64,000 bases of DNA. It comes from JAFLCM01 sp964510955. GTDB lineage: Bacteria; Planctomycetota; Phycisphaerae; Phycisphaerales; UBA1924. Within the stretch, counting starts at the first letter, position 1. Each line of letters starts with the position of its first letter. This document shows, piece after piece, positions 17,787 through 27,042 of the stretch. The translations under genes were made by a program, and so were the position numbers. The notes under the pieces are model-generated. The model was not told where the DNA came from and did no database searches. It was given only the letters and a program-made list of their open reading frames with translations. Location: positions 25,633-89,632 of the forward strand of contig CAZEDW010000014.1 of the NCBI GenBank assembly GCA_964510955.1, read 5' to 3'.

Positions 17787-17889
17787 GGGAGGGGCAGGAT
17801 ACCGGGGCCGGCGGGGGCAGGCGAACAAGTCGCCGGGGTTTGGTACCCTGCGGGCCGCTGAGATCAATGACATTCCCGGAGACTTCCCG

Positions 17890-19176
17890 ATGGCTTCGCT
17901 CAGGCCGTGTTCAAACCTGCTGACCGCTTTCGCGCTGATCGCTTCCCTGTCGCTCTTGGGCGGGTGCGAAAAGAAAGATGAGGCGGCCAAGCCGGCGCCC
18001 GCGACGGGGGCCGGCGCGGCCAAACCCGCCGGCGACGGCGTGGCTGCCAGCTCCTCTGCGCCGGAGGCGGCGGCCGCGAAGCCCGCTGAGGGCGGTGGAG
18101 CCGGGCCGATCCTGATCGGCCACTACGGTTCGCTCACAGGCTCCAAGGCAACCTTCGGCAAGTCCACCGATCAGGGCATCAAGCTGGCGGTCAAGGAGAT
18201 CAACGCCAAGGGCGGCGTCTCTGTCGGCGGCACGAAGCACAAAGTCGAGCTGCTTTCCGAAGACACCGAGGGCAAGGCCGAGAAGGCCGGCACCGTTGTC
18301 ACCAAGCTTATCACCAAGGACAAGGTTTCCGCCCTCCTGGGCGAGGTGGCGTCGAGCATCACGCTGGCGGGCGCGCCGGTGGCCCAGCAGTACGGCGTAC
18401 CGATGATCACGCCATCCTCCACCAACCCGGCCTGCACCGCGGTGGGCGACATGATCTTCCGGGTGTGCTTCATCGACCCGTTCCAGGGCTTCGCGTGCGC
18501 CAAGTTCTGCCACGAGAACCTGAAGATGACCAAGGTCGCCCTGCTGTTCGACCAGGCCGGCGCCTACTCGGTGGGCTTGAAGGACGAGTTCGCCAAGGCC
18601 TTCCAGGGCATGGGCGGCACCATCGTCAGCACCCAGGCCTACAACGAGGGCGACAGCGACTTCAAGGCCCAGCTCACCCGCATCCGCGAGGCCCAGCCGC
18701 AGGCCATCTTCGTGCCCGGTTACTACACCGAGGTGGCCAACATCGCGCTGCAGGCCAAGCAGCTCAACCTGACGGTGCCGCTCATTGGCGGCGACGGGTG
18801 GGACTCCGAAGACCTGGCCAAGAACGCGGGCAAGGCGATCGAGGGCTGCTTCTACTCAAACCACTACGCCTCGGACCAGCCCACGAAGGAGATCCAGGAC
18901 TTTGTGTCCAAGTACAAGGCCGACTTCGGATCGGTCCCCGACGGTCTGGCGGCGCTGGGGTATGACGCGGCGAACATCCTCTTTGACGCCATGGGGCGGG
19001 CCAAGAGCCTCGGCGGGAAGGACCTGGCGGCGGCGATCGCCGGCACCAAGGACTTCAAGGGTGTTACGGGCTCGATCACGCTGAACGCCGAGCGCGACGC
19101 GGTGAAGCCGGCGGTCATGGTGCAGATGAAGGGCGGGGTGCCGGTCTACGCGGCGACGGTCGAGCCCACCCGGTAG
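17890..19176 (+). CDS. livK: Branched-chain amino acid ABC transporter, substrate-binding lipoprotein
   Basis: 428 residues from the ATG at 17890. A lipoprotein signal peptide ends in LLGGC. An Ala/Pro/Glu-rich tether of about 50 residues leads into a periplasmic-binding domain of type I (ILIGHYGSLTGSKATFGKS, then LLGEVASSITLAGAPVAQQ and the ligand-contact segment ITPSSTNP). It captures amino acids, or possibly urea or an amide, for the permeases encoded downstream. First gene of the liv operon; all five transport genes run in the same direction. Confidence 0.88.
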   Translation: MASLRPCSNLLTAFALIASLSLLGGCEKKDEAAKPAPATGAGAAKPAGDGVAASSSAPEAAAAKPAEGGGAGPILIGHYGSLTGSKATFGKSTDQGIKLAVKEINAKGGVSVGGTKHKVELLSEDTEGKAEKAGTVVTKLITKDKVSALLGEVASSITLAGAPVAQQYGVPMITPSSTNPACTAVGDMIFRVCFIDPFQGFACAKFCHENLKMTKVALLFDQAGAYSVGLKDEFAKAFQGMGGTIVSTQAYNEGDSDFKAQLTRIREAQPQAIFVPGYYTEVANIALQAKQLNLTVPLIGGDGWDSEDLAKNAGKAIEGCFYSNHYASDQPTKEIQDFVSKYKADFGSVPDGLAALGYDAANILFDAMGRAKSLGGKDLAAAIAGTKDFKGVTGSITLNAERDAVKPAVMVQMKGGVPVYAATVEPTR

Positions 19177-19262
19177 GCCGGCGGCCCGCGCCACGCCCGG
19201 GTTTGGGCGGCGGCCGGCGCGGCCGGATGTGCCGTCCCGCCTTGCGGTAATCTCCCCCCGCC

Positions 19263-20189
19263 TTGGACCAACTGCTCCAAACCCTGAAGGACGGTGTCAC
19301 CCTCGGGAGCCTGTATGCGCTGATCGCGCTGGGCTACACGATGGTGTACGGCATCCTGAAGTTCATCAACTTCGCCCACTCGGACATCGTGGTGCTGGGG
19401 GCGTGGCTGAGCCTGAACATCGCCACCAAGCTGCTGGGTGTCCTAGGCGTGGAGGAGGCCCCCGCGTGGGTCGGACCGCTCGTGCTGGTCGCCGCGATGA
19501 CGGGCTGCGGGCTGGTCGGCTTCACGGTCGAGCGGCTGGCGTACAAGCCGCTCCGAGGGGCGCCGCGCCTGAACGTGCTCATCACGGCCATCGGGGTGTC
19601 GCTGTTCCTGCAGAACACCGGGCAGCTCGATGCCCTGTTCGGCAACCGCCCCCGCCCCATGCCTGCCCTGATCGCCGACGTCACGCTCCTGCAGGTCGGG
19701 CAGGTTCACCTCAGCCTGCTGGACGTGGTCGGTGCCGGCACGGCGGTGGCGCTGATGGTGGCGCTTGAATGGCTCGTCTTTCACACCAAGATGGGGAGGG
19801 CGATGCGGGCCACCAGCCACAACGTCAAGGTGGCGGCCTTGATGGGCATCCCGGTGGACCGCGTGGTGAGCTTCACGTTCATCCTGGGCTCGATGCTGGC
19901 CGCCGCGGGCGGGTTCCTGTGGGCCTTGAAGTACCAAACGATCAAGCAGCCCGCCGACGCCTCGTGGGTGCTGCTGGGGTTGAAGGCGTTTGTCGCCGCG
20001 GTGGTGGGGGGGATCGGCAACGTCCGCGGCGCCATGCTGGGGGGGCTGGCGATCGGGCTGATCGAGCAGTTCGGGGCGGCGTATCTCTCCAGTTCCATGA
20101 CCAACGTGTATGTGTTCGCGATCCTCATCCTGGTTCTGCTGGTCAGGCCGGGGGGGATCCTCGGGAAGGCGACGGTGGAGAAGGTGTAG
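19263..20189 (+). CDS. livH: Branched-chain amino acid ABC transporter permease LivH
   Basis: 308 residues from a TTG at 19263. Eight or so membrane helices with the LivH pattern: LGSLYALIALGYTMVYGILKF, the hallmark NFAHSDIVVLGAW, VERLAYKPLRGAPRLNVLI, and near the C-terminus GLKAFVAAVVGGIGNVRGAM, the EAA-like loop that docks on the ATPases. With LivM it forms the inner-membrane channel. No strong ribosome binding site is seen before the TTG, and no better in-frame start is available upstream of the first helix. Confidence 0.9.
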   Translation: MDQLLQTLKDGVTLGSLYALIALGYTMVYGILKFINFAHSDIVVLGAWLSLNIATKLLGVLGVEEAPAWVGPLVLVAAMTGCGLVGFTVERLAYKPLRGAPRLNVLITAIGVSLFLQNTGQLDALFGNRPRPMPALIADVTLLQVGQVHLSLLDVVGAGTAVALMVALEWLVFHTKMGRAMRATSHNVKVAALMGIPVDRVVSFTFILGSMLAAAGGFLWALKYQTIKQPADASWVLLGLKAFVAAVVGGIGNVRGAMLGGLAIGLIEQFGAAYLSSSMTNVYVFAILILVLLVRPGGILGKATVEKV

Positions 20190-20201
20190 GGGGCGGGGGA
20201 G

Positions 20202-20242
20202 GTGGTCGAGTGTTCAAGTGGTCAAAGTGGTCCGGTGATTGG
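20202..20242. repeat. Degenerate tandem repeat, 8-bp unit, between livH and livM
   Basis: Units GTGGTCGA, GTGTTCAA, GTGGTCAAA (9 bases), GTGGTCCG, GTGATTGG follow one another. The last unit contains the GGAAG-type ribosome binding site region of livM. Compare the arrays at 8452, 14251, 57254 and 63943. Confidence 0.75.
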
Positions 20243-20253
20243 AAGCGAGTGAG

Positions 20254-21411
20254 TTGACGACGAGCGTTCGTTCATCCAGCAGAGGCCCGAACCTGGTTTC
20301 GCCGGGCGTGGTGTTTGCCCGCGCGTGGCTGCCCGTTCTGGCCATCGCGGGCGTCGGCGTGGCGATGCAGCTTGTGCTGAAGCCCGCCATCAATGCCTAC
20401 TGGTCCGACCTGCTCATTACCATCGGGATCAACGTGGTGCTGGCGGTGTCGCTCAACATCGTCAACGGGTTCACCGGCCAGTTCTCGATGGGGCACGCGG
20501 GTTTCCTCGCCGTGGGGGGGTATGTCTCCGGCGCGATTACCTATTACTTCTCGCTGCTGAACTGGGGCGCGGCCAAGGCCCAGGGTGGGGTGCTGAGCGG
20601 GATGCCCCTGGACACCGCCGGCCTCCCGGTGCTTGCCGGGGGCGATGCGCTCTTCCCTGTCGCGCTCATCTGCGGCGGGTTGGTCGCGGCGCTGCTGGGG
20701 TTCGCCGTGGGGCTGCCGTCGCTTCGGCTCAAGGGCGACTATCTGGCGATCGTGACCCTGGGGTTCGGCGAGATCGTGCGCGTGCTTATCCAGCAGACGT
20801 CACCTCTGGTCACAAAGGCCGATGCCGCCCGCGATGCGGGCGTGCTGAAGCTCTCGACCAGCCTGGGCGGGGCGCTGGGATTCACCGGGCTGCCGAGCTA
20901 TACGAGCCTGTTCTGGGCGTGGTTGGGGGCGGGCCTGGTAATCCTCGTGGCGTACAGGCTGAAGACTTCCAGCCCCGGGCGTGCGTTCCTGTCCATCCGC
21001 GAGGACGAGATCGCCGCCGAGGCGATGGGAGTCAACACCACGAAGTACAAGGTCTGGGCCTTCGTGATCGCGGCGTTCTTCGCGGGCATCGCCGGGGGGC
21101 TGTCGGCCCACAAGCTGGGCGTGGCCTTGGGGCCGGTTGACGCGGGGTTCCAGCGCTCGTTCGACATCATCATCATGGTCGTGCTGGGCGGGCTGGGCTC
21201 GATCAGCGGCGCGGCGCTGGCGGCGGTGGTGGTCACGCTGCTGCCGGAATATCTTCGACCCGTCGCCGATTACCGGATGATCATCTTCGCGCTGGCGCTG
21301 GTGCTGATGATGATCCTGCGGCCCAAGGGGCTGCTGGGCGTGCGCGAGATCTGGGACAGGTCGTTGTGGAAGGTGGTGTTCCGGCGCGGCGGGAAGGAGC
21401 GTCGCCCATGA
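20254..21411 (+). CDS. livM: Branched-chain amino acid ABC transporter permease LivM
   Basis: 385 residues if the TTG at 20254 is used, which has GGAAG eight bases upstream; a TTG at 20239 in the same frame would add five residues. LivM features: NVVLAVSLNIVNGFTGQFSM, GHAGFLAVGGYVSGA, LRLKGDYLAIVTLGFGEIVR, and SIREDEIAAEAMGVNTTKYK followed by the ATPase-contact loop MVVLGGLGSISGAALAAVVV. It has about nine membrane helices and pairs with LivH. Its stop overlaps the livG start (ATGA). Confidence 0.9.
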   Translation: MTTSVRSSSRGPNLVSPGVVFARAWLPVLAIAGVGVAMQLVLKPAINAYWSDLLITIGINVVLAVSLNIVNGFTGQFSMGHAGFLAVGGYVSGAITYYFSLLNWGAAKAQGGVLSGMPLDTAGLPVLAGGDALFPVALICGGLVAALLGFAVGLPSLRLKGDYLAIVTLGFGEIVRVLIQQTSPLVTKADAARDAGVLKLSTSLGGALGFTGLPSYTSLFWAWLGAGLVILVAYRLKTSSPGRAFLSIREDEIAAEAMGVNTTKYKVWAFVIAAFFAGIAGGLSAHKLGVALGPVDAGFQRSFDIIIMVVLGGLGSISGAALAAVVVTLLPEYLRPVADYRMIIFALALVLMMILRPKGLLGVREIWDRSLWKVVFRRGGKERRP

Positions 21412-22181
21412 CCGACGCGCTGCTCACCGCCACTGGAATCGATAAGAGCTTCGGCGGCCTCAAAGCCGTTCAGCAGTTCAACATCACCCTGCCCGCGCGG
21501 TCGCTCAGCGGCCTGATCGGCCCCAACGGCGCCGGAAAAACCACCGTGTTCAACCTGCTCACGGGGGTGTACAAGCCCGACGCGGGGAGCGTCTCGCTTG
21601 CTGGGCAGACCCTCACCGGCCTCCGCCCCTACCAGATCGCCGGCGCGGGCGTGGCCCGGACGTTCCAGAACATCCGTCTGTTCGGCGAGCTGAGCGTGCT
21701 CGACAACGTCCGCGTGGCGTGTCACCTGCGCTGCGCCCACGGCATGCCCGCGGCGGTGCTGCGCACGACCGCCCACTCTCGCCAGGAACACGATACGACC
21801 GCCCGCTGCCGCGAGCTCCTGGCCCTCTTCGGCCTGCTCGACCGCGAGGCTGAGCAGGCCCGCAACCTCCCCTACGGCGACCAGCGCCGCCTGGAAATCG
21901 CCCGCGCGATCGCAACCGGCCCCAAGGTGCTGCTGCTCGACGAGCCCGCCGCCGGCATGAACCCGCAGGAAAAAAAGGACCTCCGCGAGCTGATCCGCCG
22001 AATCCGCGACCAGTTCGCCCTCACGATCCTCCTCATCGAGCACGACATGGGCGTGGTAATGGACATCTGTGAGAACATCACGGTGCTGGACTACGGCAAG
22101 ATCATCGCCGTGGGGCCGCCGGAGAAGGTGCAGAAGGACCCGAAGGTGATCGAGGCGTATCTGGGGGCGCCAGCGGCGTGA
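21408..22181 (+). CDS. livG: Branched-chain amino acid ABC transporter ATP-binding protein LivG
   Basis: 257 residues from the ATG at 21408, overlapping livM by four bases. Complete nucleotide-binding domain: Walker A GPNGAGKTT, Q-loop RTFQNIRLF, a signature region NLPYGDQRRLEIARAI (degenerate LSGGQ, as is normal in LivG), Walker B VLLLDEPAAGMNP, switch LLIEHDMGVVMDI and the LivG C-terminal KVQKDPKVIEAYLG. It works with LivF to drive the LivHM permease. A small membrane-protein gene overlaps its stop by four bases. Confidence 0.92.
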   Translation: MTDALLTATGIDKSFGGLKAVQQFNITLPARSLSGLIGPNGAGKTTVFNLLTGVYKPDAGSVSLAGQTLTGLRPYQIAGAGVARTFQNIRLFGELSVLDNVRVACHLRCAHGMPAAVLRTTAHSRQEHDTTARCRELLALFGLLDREAEQARNLPYGDQRRLEIARAIATGPKVLLLDEPAAGMNPQEKKDLRELIRRIRDQFALTILLIEHDMGVVMDICENITVLDYGKIIAVGPPEKVQKDPKVIEAYLGAPAA

Positions 22182-22636
22182 TAACAACCGCGTCCCCATG
22201 GCTTCGAAGGGTTGCACGACGGCTCACGCTGGTATTGCTGGTGCTGAATGGTTCTGCGGCTTTTGTGTTTTTGGTAGAGGTATTGGGTTTCACCAATTCC
22301 GACTTGACCCATGCCGTGCTCAGAAGATGCTTCCCCCTGCCGTTTCTCGGCGCGGTTTCAGCGCTGCTGCCTCTCCTCGATATTGACCGTGTCAGCTCCG
22401 TTCGCGTGGCAGCTATCGCTTCTGGCGTGATTTGCACCGCTTTGTCTGGCGTTGGCGGTTTGGGTAACACGATGTCAATCGACGACTACGGCGGCCGCGT
22501 GGCTGGCTGGGTGCGTGTTACTCTCTGTGCGTTGGCGTTTTTGACGGGGCTTTTTGTCGTTGCAATCTCGTTGGTTCTTCGGCCAGACCCACGACGCCGT
22601 CGTCTGAATTCTCTGGACGATACAAGCCACAGGTAA
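22178..22636 (+). CDS. Small four-helix membrane protein inserted in the liv operon
   Basis: 152 residues from a GTG at 22178 that overlaps the livG stop (GTGA), so translation is probably coupled. Four hydrophobic segments are visible: about residues 15-37, 50-67, 76-96 and 109-132. The C-terminus is basic (RPDPRRRR). Base composition is visibly less GC-rich and codon use less biased than in the liv genes, which suggests a later insertion. No family is recognised. It may modulate the transporter or simply travel with the operon. Confidence 0.65.
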   Translation: MITTASPWLRRVARRLTLVLLVLNGSAAFVFLVEVLGFTNSDLTHAVLRRCFPLPFLGAVSALLPLLDIDRVSSVRVAAIASGVICTALSGVGGLGNTMSIDDYGGRVAGWVRVTLCALAFLTGLFVVAISLVLRPDPRRRRLNSLDDTSHR

Positions 22637-22651
22637 CATGCTCCGTCAAAT

Positions 22652-23371
22652 ATGGCGCTCCTCGAAGTCAACAACCTCATCGTCCGCTACGGCGCCATCG
22701 AAGCGCTGCACGGCATCAGCCTGGCCGTCGAGCAGGGCCAGATCGTCACGCTCATCGGCTGCAACGGCGCCGGAAAGTCCACCACGCTCCGGGCCATCTC
22801 CGGGCTCATCAGGCCCGCCAGGGGCGAGATCAGGTTCGACGGACGCACCATCACCGGCCTCGCCCCGCACCTGATCGTCCGCGCGGGCATCGCTCACTCG
22901 CCCGAGGGGCGAGGCGTGTTCCCCAACATGACCGTCGATGAGAACCTCTCGCTCGGCGCCTTCGCCCGCCCGCGCTCCGAGGCCGCCCAGATCAAGCAGG
23001 ATCGCGAAAAATCGCTCGACCTGTTCCCGCGCCTGCGGGAGCGGCTGACCCAGTTCGCCGGCACGCTGTCCGGCGGCGAGCAGCAGATGCTCGCCATGGC
23101 CCGCGCCCTGCTCGCCCGCCCGCGACTCTTGCTGCTGGATGAGCCGAGCCTGGGCCTGGCCCCGCAGGTGGTCCAGACGATCTTCCAGATCATCCGCGAC
23201 ATCAACGCCGCCGGCACCACGATCCTGCTGGTCGAGCAAAACGCCCACATGGCCCTGAAGGTCGCCCACCACGGCTACGTGCTGGAGGTTGGCAAGATCG
23301 CGATGAGCGATTCGGCACGCGTGCTGGAAGCTTCGGACGAGGTGCGGAAGGCGTATCTGGGGGTGGGCTGA
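22652..23371 (+). CDS. livF: Branched-chain amino acid ABC transporter ATP-binding protein LivF
   Basis: 239 residues from the ATG at 22652. Walker A GCNGAGKSTT, RAGIAHSPEGRGVFPNMTV (the LivF Q-loop region), signature LSGGEQQMLAMARAL, Walker B LLLLDEPSLGLAP, switch ILLVEQNAHMALKVA and the typical end HHGYVLEVGKIAMSD. It completes the five-part liv transporter. Fifteen bases separate it from the inserted membrane-protein gene. Confidence 0.92.
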   Translation: MALLEVNNLIVRYGAIEALHGISLAVEQGQIVTLIGCNGAGKSTTLRAISGLIRPARGEIRFDGRTITGLAPHLIVRAGIAHSPEGRGVFPNMTVDENLSLGAFARPRSEAAQIKQDREKSLDLFPRLRERLTQFAGTLSGGEQQMLAMARALLARPRLLLLDEPSLGLAPQVVQTIFQIIRDINAAGTTILLVEQNAHMALKVAHHGYVLEVGKIAMSDSARVLEASDEVRKAYLGVG

Positions 23372-23445
23372 GGCAGGGCGTCAACGCGAATGCGCGGCAA
23401 ACTGAAGGGTCGGTCCCGCCGGCCCGCGCGGGGTATTCTGACAGC

Positions 23446-25569
23446 GTGCCCGCCGCCGCCGACCAGACCCTGAAGCTCACGACGCCGATCGAGGCGCTCT
23501 CGGGCGTTTCGCCCAAGCTCGCGCCGGCCCTGCGGGCGCTGGGCATCAAGGCGTTGGCGCACCTGCTGAACCACCTGCCGCACCGTCACGAGCAGCTCGA
23601 GGCCGAGACGGAGGTGGCGGAGCTTGTGCCCGGCAGGATCATTTCGACGCGCGGCGAAGTCACCGCCACGCGCGTCGTCGCCCGGGGCGCCCGCCCCCGC
23701 TTCGAGGCGGTGCTGCTGGACCACACCGGCAGGCTGGACCTGGTGTGGTTCAACCAGACGTTTCTGCACAACACCATCCACCCGGGCACGCGCTTGCGGG
23801 TGCAGGGCAAGCTGACGCGGCGCAACGCGTCGCTGCAACTGGTGAACCCCAAGACCGAGGTCCTCAAGGACTGGCGCCCCGAGCCGGGGCAGCAGGGCGC
23901 TCGGATCCGCCCGGTGTATCCCGCGAGCGAGGAGGCGCCGTCGGCGATCATCGAGAAGCTCGTGCAGGCCCATCTTGACGCCGGCACGGCCCTGATCGAA
24001 GACCACCTGACCGAAGCCTTCTGCGCCGCCCGCTCGCTGCCGCGCCTCGCCGATGCCTACCGGGCGATGCACCGGCCCGAGTCGATGGAAGCGGCGAGCG
24101 CGGCGCGCCGGCGTCTGGCGTACGACGAGCTGCTGCTGCTGCAACTGGGCGTGTGCATGCGGCGCGAGTACCTGCGCCGCCGGCGCTCGGCCCCGGCCCT
24201 GAAGTGGAACCAGCAGATTGACAGGCACATCCGCGCGCGGTTGCCCTTCACGCTCACGCCGTGGCAGGAGACCGTCATCAAGGAGGTCGCCGGCGACCTG
24301 ACCCGGGCCTCGCCGGCGAACCGGCTGATCCAGGGCGACGTGGGGAGCGGCAAGACGGCGGTTGCCCTCTACGCGATGCTGCTGGCGGTGGCGACCAAGC
24401 ACCAGGCGGCGCTGATGGCCCCCACGGAACTGCTCGCCGAGCAGCACTTCGCGTCGATCTCCAGGACGCTGTCGGGGTCGGACGTGCGCGTCGAGCTGTT
24501 GACGGGGTCGCTCGGCGCCGGCGAGCGTCGGGCGGCGCTGGCGCGGGTCGAGAAGGGCGACGCCCATCTCGTGATCGGCACGCACGCGCTGATCTCCGGC
24601 GGGGTACGGTTCAAATCGCTCGCCGTCGCGGTGATCGACGAGCAGCACCGGTTCGGGGTGCACCAGCGGGCGGCGCTGCGTGAGAAGGCCGACGGGGCCG
24701 CATCGCCGCACACGCTGGTGATGACCGCGACGCCCATCCCGCGTACGCTCAGCCTGACCATCTTCGGCGACCTGGATGTGAGCACGCTCGAGGGCCTTCC
24801 GCCGGGCAGGAAGCCGGTCAAGACGCGGCTGGTGGCCCCCGACAAGTCCGCCGATGTCTACGGGTTTGTCCGCAAGAAGCTGCAGGCGGGCGAGCAGGCT
24901 TTCGTGGTGGTGCCGGCGGTAGGCGGCGACGCCGAGGACCAGGGCGAGGACGCCGCCCGGCGCGTGGCCGACGTTCACACCACGCTCGCGCGCCTCTCCG
25001 AGGGCCCCCTGAAGGGCCTGCGGCTGGCGGCGATTCACGGCCAGCTCCCCCGCGCCGAGCGCGAGCGGATCATGGAGCGGTTCCGCGCGGGCGAGATCGA
25101 CGCGCTGGTGGCCACCACGGTGATCGAAGTGGGCGTCGACGTGCCGAACGCCACGGTGATGGTGATCGAGCAGGCCGAGCGGTTCGGGCTGGCGCAGCTC
25201 CACCAGCTCCGCGGGCGCGTCGGGCGTGGTACGCGCGGCGGGGTGTGCGCGCTGATCGCCGACGAGTCCGGGCCGCAGGCCGAGACGCGGCTCAAGGCCG
25301 TCGCCGGCACCACCGACGGTTTCCGCCTGGCCGAGGTGGACTTCTCGCTGCGCGGGCCGGGCGACATCTTCGGCGGGCGCCAGTCGGGCATCGCCCCGTT
25401 CCGGGTGGCCGAGTTCCCGCGAGACAGCGACCTGCTGCTGATGGCCCGGCGCGACGCCGGCGCGTGGATCGCCGGTTCGCCCGAGCTGGGTCTGCCGCAG
25501 GAGCGGCTGGTGCGCTCGCGGCTGATGAAGGCGTACGGCAAGAGTCTGGGGCTGGGCGACGTGGCGTGA
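23446..25569 (+). CDS. recG: ATP-dependent DNA helicase RecG
   Basis: 707 residues from a GTG at 23446. It remodels stalled replication forks and Holliday junctions. An N-terminal wedge/OB-fold region (ISTRGEVTATRVV, LVWFNQTFL) precedes superfamily 2 helicase domains. The P-loop GDVGSGKT is at about residues 297-304 and the Walker B DEQHRFGVHQR near 398. MTATPIPRTLSLTIFGDLDV, TVIEVGVDVPNATVMVIEQA and QLHQLRGRVGRG follow. Length and motif order are standard. It follows livF by 74 bp and may be read from the same transcript, although the functions are unrelated. Confidence 0.94.
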   Translation: MPAAADQTLKLTTPIEALSGVSPKLAPALRALGIKALAHLLNHLPHRHEQLEAETEVAELVPGRIISTRGEVTATRVVARGARPRFEAVLLDHTGRLDLVWFNQTFLHNTIHPGTRLRVQGKLTRRNASLQLVNPKTEVLKDWRPEPGQQGARIRPVYPASEEAPSAIIEKLVQAHLDAGTALIEDHLTEAFCAARSLPRLADAYRAMHRPESMEAASAARRRLAYDELLLLQLGVCMRREYLRRRRSAPALKWNQQIDRHIRARLPFTLTPWQETVIKEVAGDLTRASPANRLIQGDVGSGKTAVALYAMLLAVATKHQAALMAPTELLAEQHFASISRTLSGSDVRVELLTGSLGAGERRAALARVEKGDAHLVIGTHALISGGVRFKSLAVAVIDEQHRFGVHQRAALREKADGAASPHTLVMTATPIPRTLSLTIFGDLDVSTLEGLPPGRKPVKTRLVAPDKSADVYGFVRKKLQAGEQAFVVVPAVGGDAEDQGEDAARRVADVHTTLARLSEGPLKGLRLAAIHGQLPRAERERIMERFRAGEIDALVATTVIEVGVDVPNATVMVIEQAERFGLAQLHQLRGRVGRGTRGGVCALIADESGPQAETRLKAVAGTTDGFRLAEVDFSLRGPGDIFGGRQSGIAPFRVAEFPRDSDLLLMARRDAGAWIAGSPELGLPQERLVRSRLMKAYGKSLGLGDVA

Positions 25570-25611
25570 CCGATGGGCGGCGGGCCGGCGCACCTCAGTA
25601 TCATCCGGCCC

Positions 25612-27042
25612 ATGAGTTCGACGCAGACGACCAGCGCCCCGTTGATGCTCTCGGTGAGCGGCTGCCGCGGCATCGTGGGAGCATCACTCACGCCCGAGAC
25701 CATCGCGCGGTTCGTCGCCGCCGCGGTCACCTGGACACGATCCGCCGCCGGCGCCGAGCGGCCGGTGTTTGTCCTGGCGCGTGACGGGCGGGCGGGGGGC
25801 GAGTGCGTGGCGCGGCTGGCGTCGGGGGCCCTGGCCCTGGCGGGCTGCCGGGTGATCGACCTGGGCGTGGCTACCACGCCGACCGCCGGCGTGATGGTGC
25901 TGCACCACAAGGCCCACGCGGGGCTCGTGGCCACCGCGAGTCACAACCCGGCGCAGTGGAACGGACTGAAGGTCGTGACGAACAAGGGCGGGGCGCCCGG
26001 CCCGCGCGACGCCGCGGACATCGTCGCCCGCTTCAACGCCGGCGAGCACCCCTGGCAGCCGCACGACCGACTGGGCACCGTTGAGCGCGATGGCTCGGCG
26101 GCCTTGGTGCACGTCCAGCGGGTCCTGGACGCCACGGCCGAGCTGTACCCCTTGAACAACGTCCGCAGACGCGGCTTCCGCGTGGTGCTGGACTCTGTGA
26201 ACGCCTCGGGCGCGCTCGCCGGGCGGATGCTGCTGGAGGCCCTGGGTTGCCGGCTGTTTCACGTAAACGCCGAGACGACGGGCGTGTTCCCCCACCCGCC
26301 CGAGCCGACGCGGGAGAACCTCGCTTCCTTGGGCGAGCAGGTGCGCCACCACCAGGCCGACGTGGGCTTTGCCCAGGACCCCGACGCGGACCGGCTGGCG
26401 ATGCTCGACGAACGCGGCGAGTACATCGGCGAGGAGTACACGCTCGCCCTGGGGGTGAAGAGCTGGCTGGCGATGCTGCCCGCGGCGCAGGCCAAAGCCG
26501 CGAGCGTGGCCGCGAACCTCTCCACCAGCCGCATGATCGACGACGTGGCCGGCGCGTTCGGCGCCCGGGTCGTGCGCACGGCGGTCGGCGAGGCCAACGT
26601 CGTCGAGGGCATGGTCAGGAACTCCTGCGCCCTGGGCGGTGAGGGCAACGGCGGTGTCATCTGGCCCGAGGTCGTCCCCATCCGCGATTCGCTGGGCGCG
26701 ATGGCGCTCACGCTGGCGCTGCTGACGCGCCAGGGCCAGGCGCTCAGCGACGCCGCCCGCGCGATCCCGGCGTACGCCATCGTGAAGCGCAAGATCGATG
26801 TCCGCGAGGGGCTGGCCGCCAGGGCCGTGAGCGCCGTGAAAGCCGCCTTTGCGGCGCGCGGCGCGAAGCTCAACGACGCCGACGGAGTGCGTGCCGATTT
26901 CACCTGCGCGTCCGGGGCGGCGTGGGTGCATGTGCGCGCCAGCAACACCGAGCCGATCATCCGCCTCATCGCCGAGGCGCCGGACGCGGGCGACGCCCAC
27001 AGGGCCCTGGACGACGTCCAGAGGCTCGTGGACGGCGCATGA
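25612..27042 (+). CDS. Phosphohexomutase (phosphoglucosamine/phosphomannomutase family)
   Basis: 476 residues from the ATG at 25612. The four-domain alpha-D-phosphohexomutase pattern is complete: N-terminal SVSGCRGIVGASLTPE, the phosphoserine loop ATASHNPAQWNGLK (Ser near residue 110), the magnesium loop DPDADRLAM (near 257), the sugar-binding loop GGEGNGGVIWPEV and the phosphate-binding loop RASNTEPIIRLIAEA. The GEGNGG loop is nearer to archaeal-type GlmM/PGM than to E. coli GlmM, so the sugar could be glucosamine, glucose or mannose phosphate. It follows recG by 42 bp and overlaps the next gene by four bases. Confidence 0.87.
   Translation: MSSTQTTSAPLMLSVSGCRGIVGASLTPETIARFVAAAVTWTRSAAGAERPVFVLARDGRAGGECVARLASGALALAGCRVIDLGVATTPTAGVMVLHHKAHAGLVATASHNPAQWNGLKVVTNKGGAPGPRDAADIVARFNAGEHPWQPHDRLGTVERDGSAALVHVQRVLDATAELYPLNNVRRRGFRVVLDSVNASGALAGRMLLEALGCRLFHVNAETTGVFPHPPEPTRENLASLGEQVRHHQADVGFAQDPDADRLAMLDERGEYIGEEYTLALGVKSWLAMLPAAQAKAASVAANLSTSRMIDDVAGAFGARVVRTAVGEANVVEGMVRNSCALGGEGNGGVIWPEVVPIRDSLGAMALTLALLTRQGQALSDAARAIPAYAIVKRKIDVREGLAARAVSAVKAAFAARGAKLNDADGVRADFTCASGAAWVHVRASNTEPIIRLIAEAPDAGDAHRALDDVQRLVDGA

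Noticed and set aside
23275..25593. 772-codon open frame antisense to recG
   Set aside because: Arg/Gly/Pro/His-rich shadow of a high-GC gene; recG on the other strand has every helicase motif.
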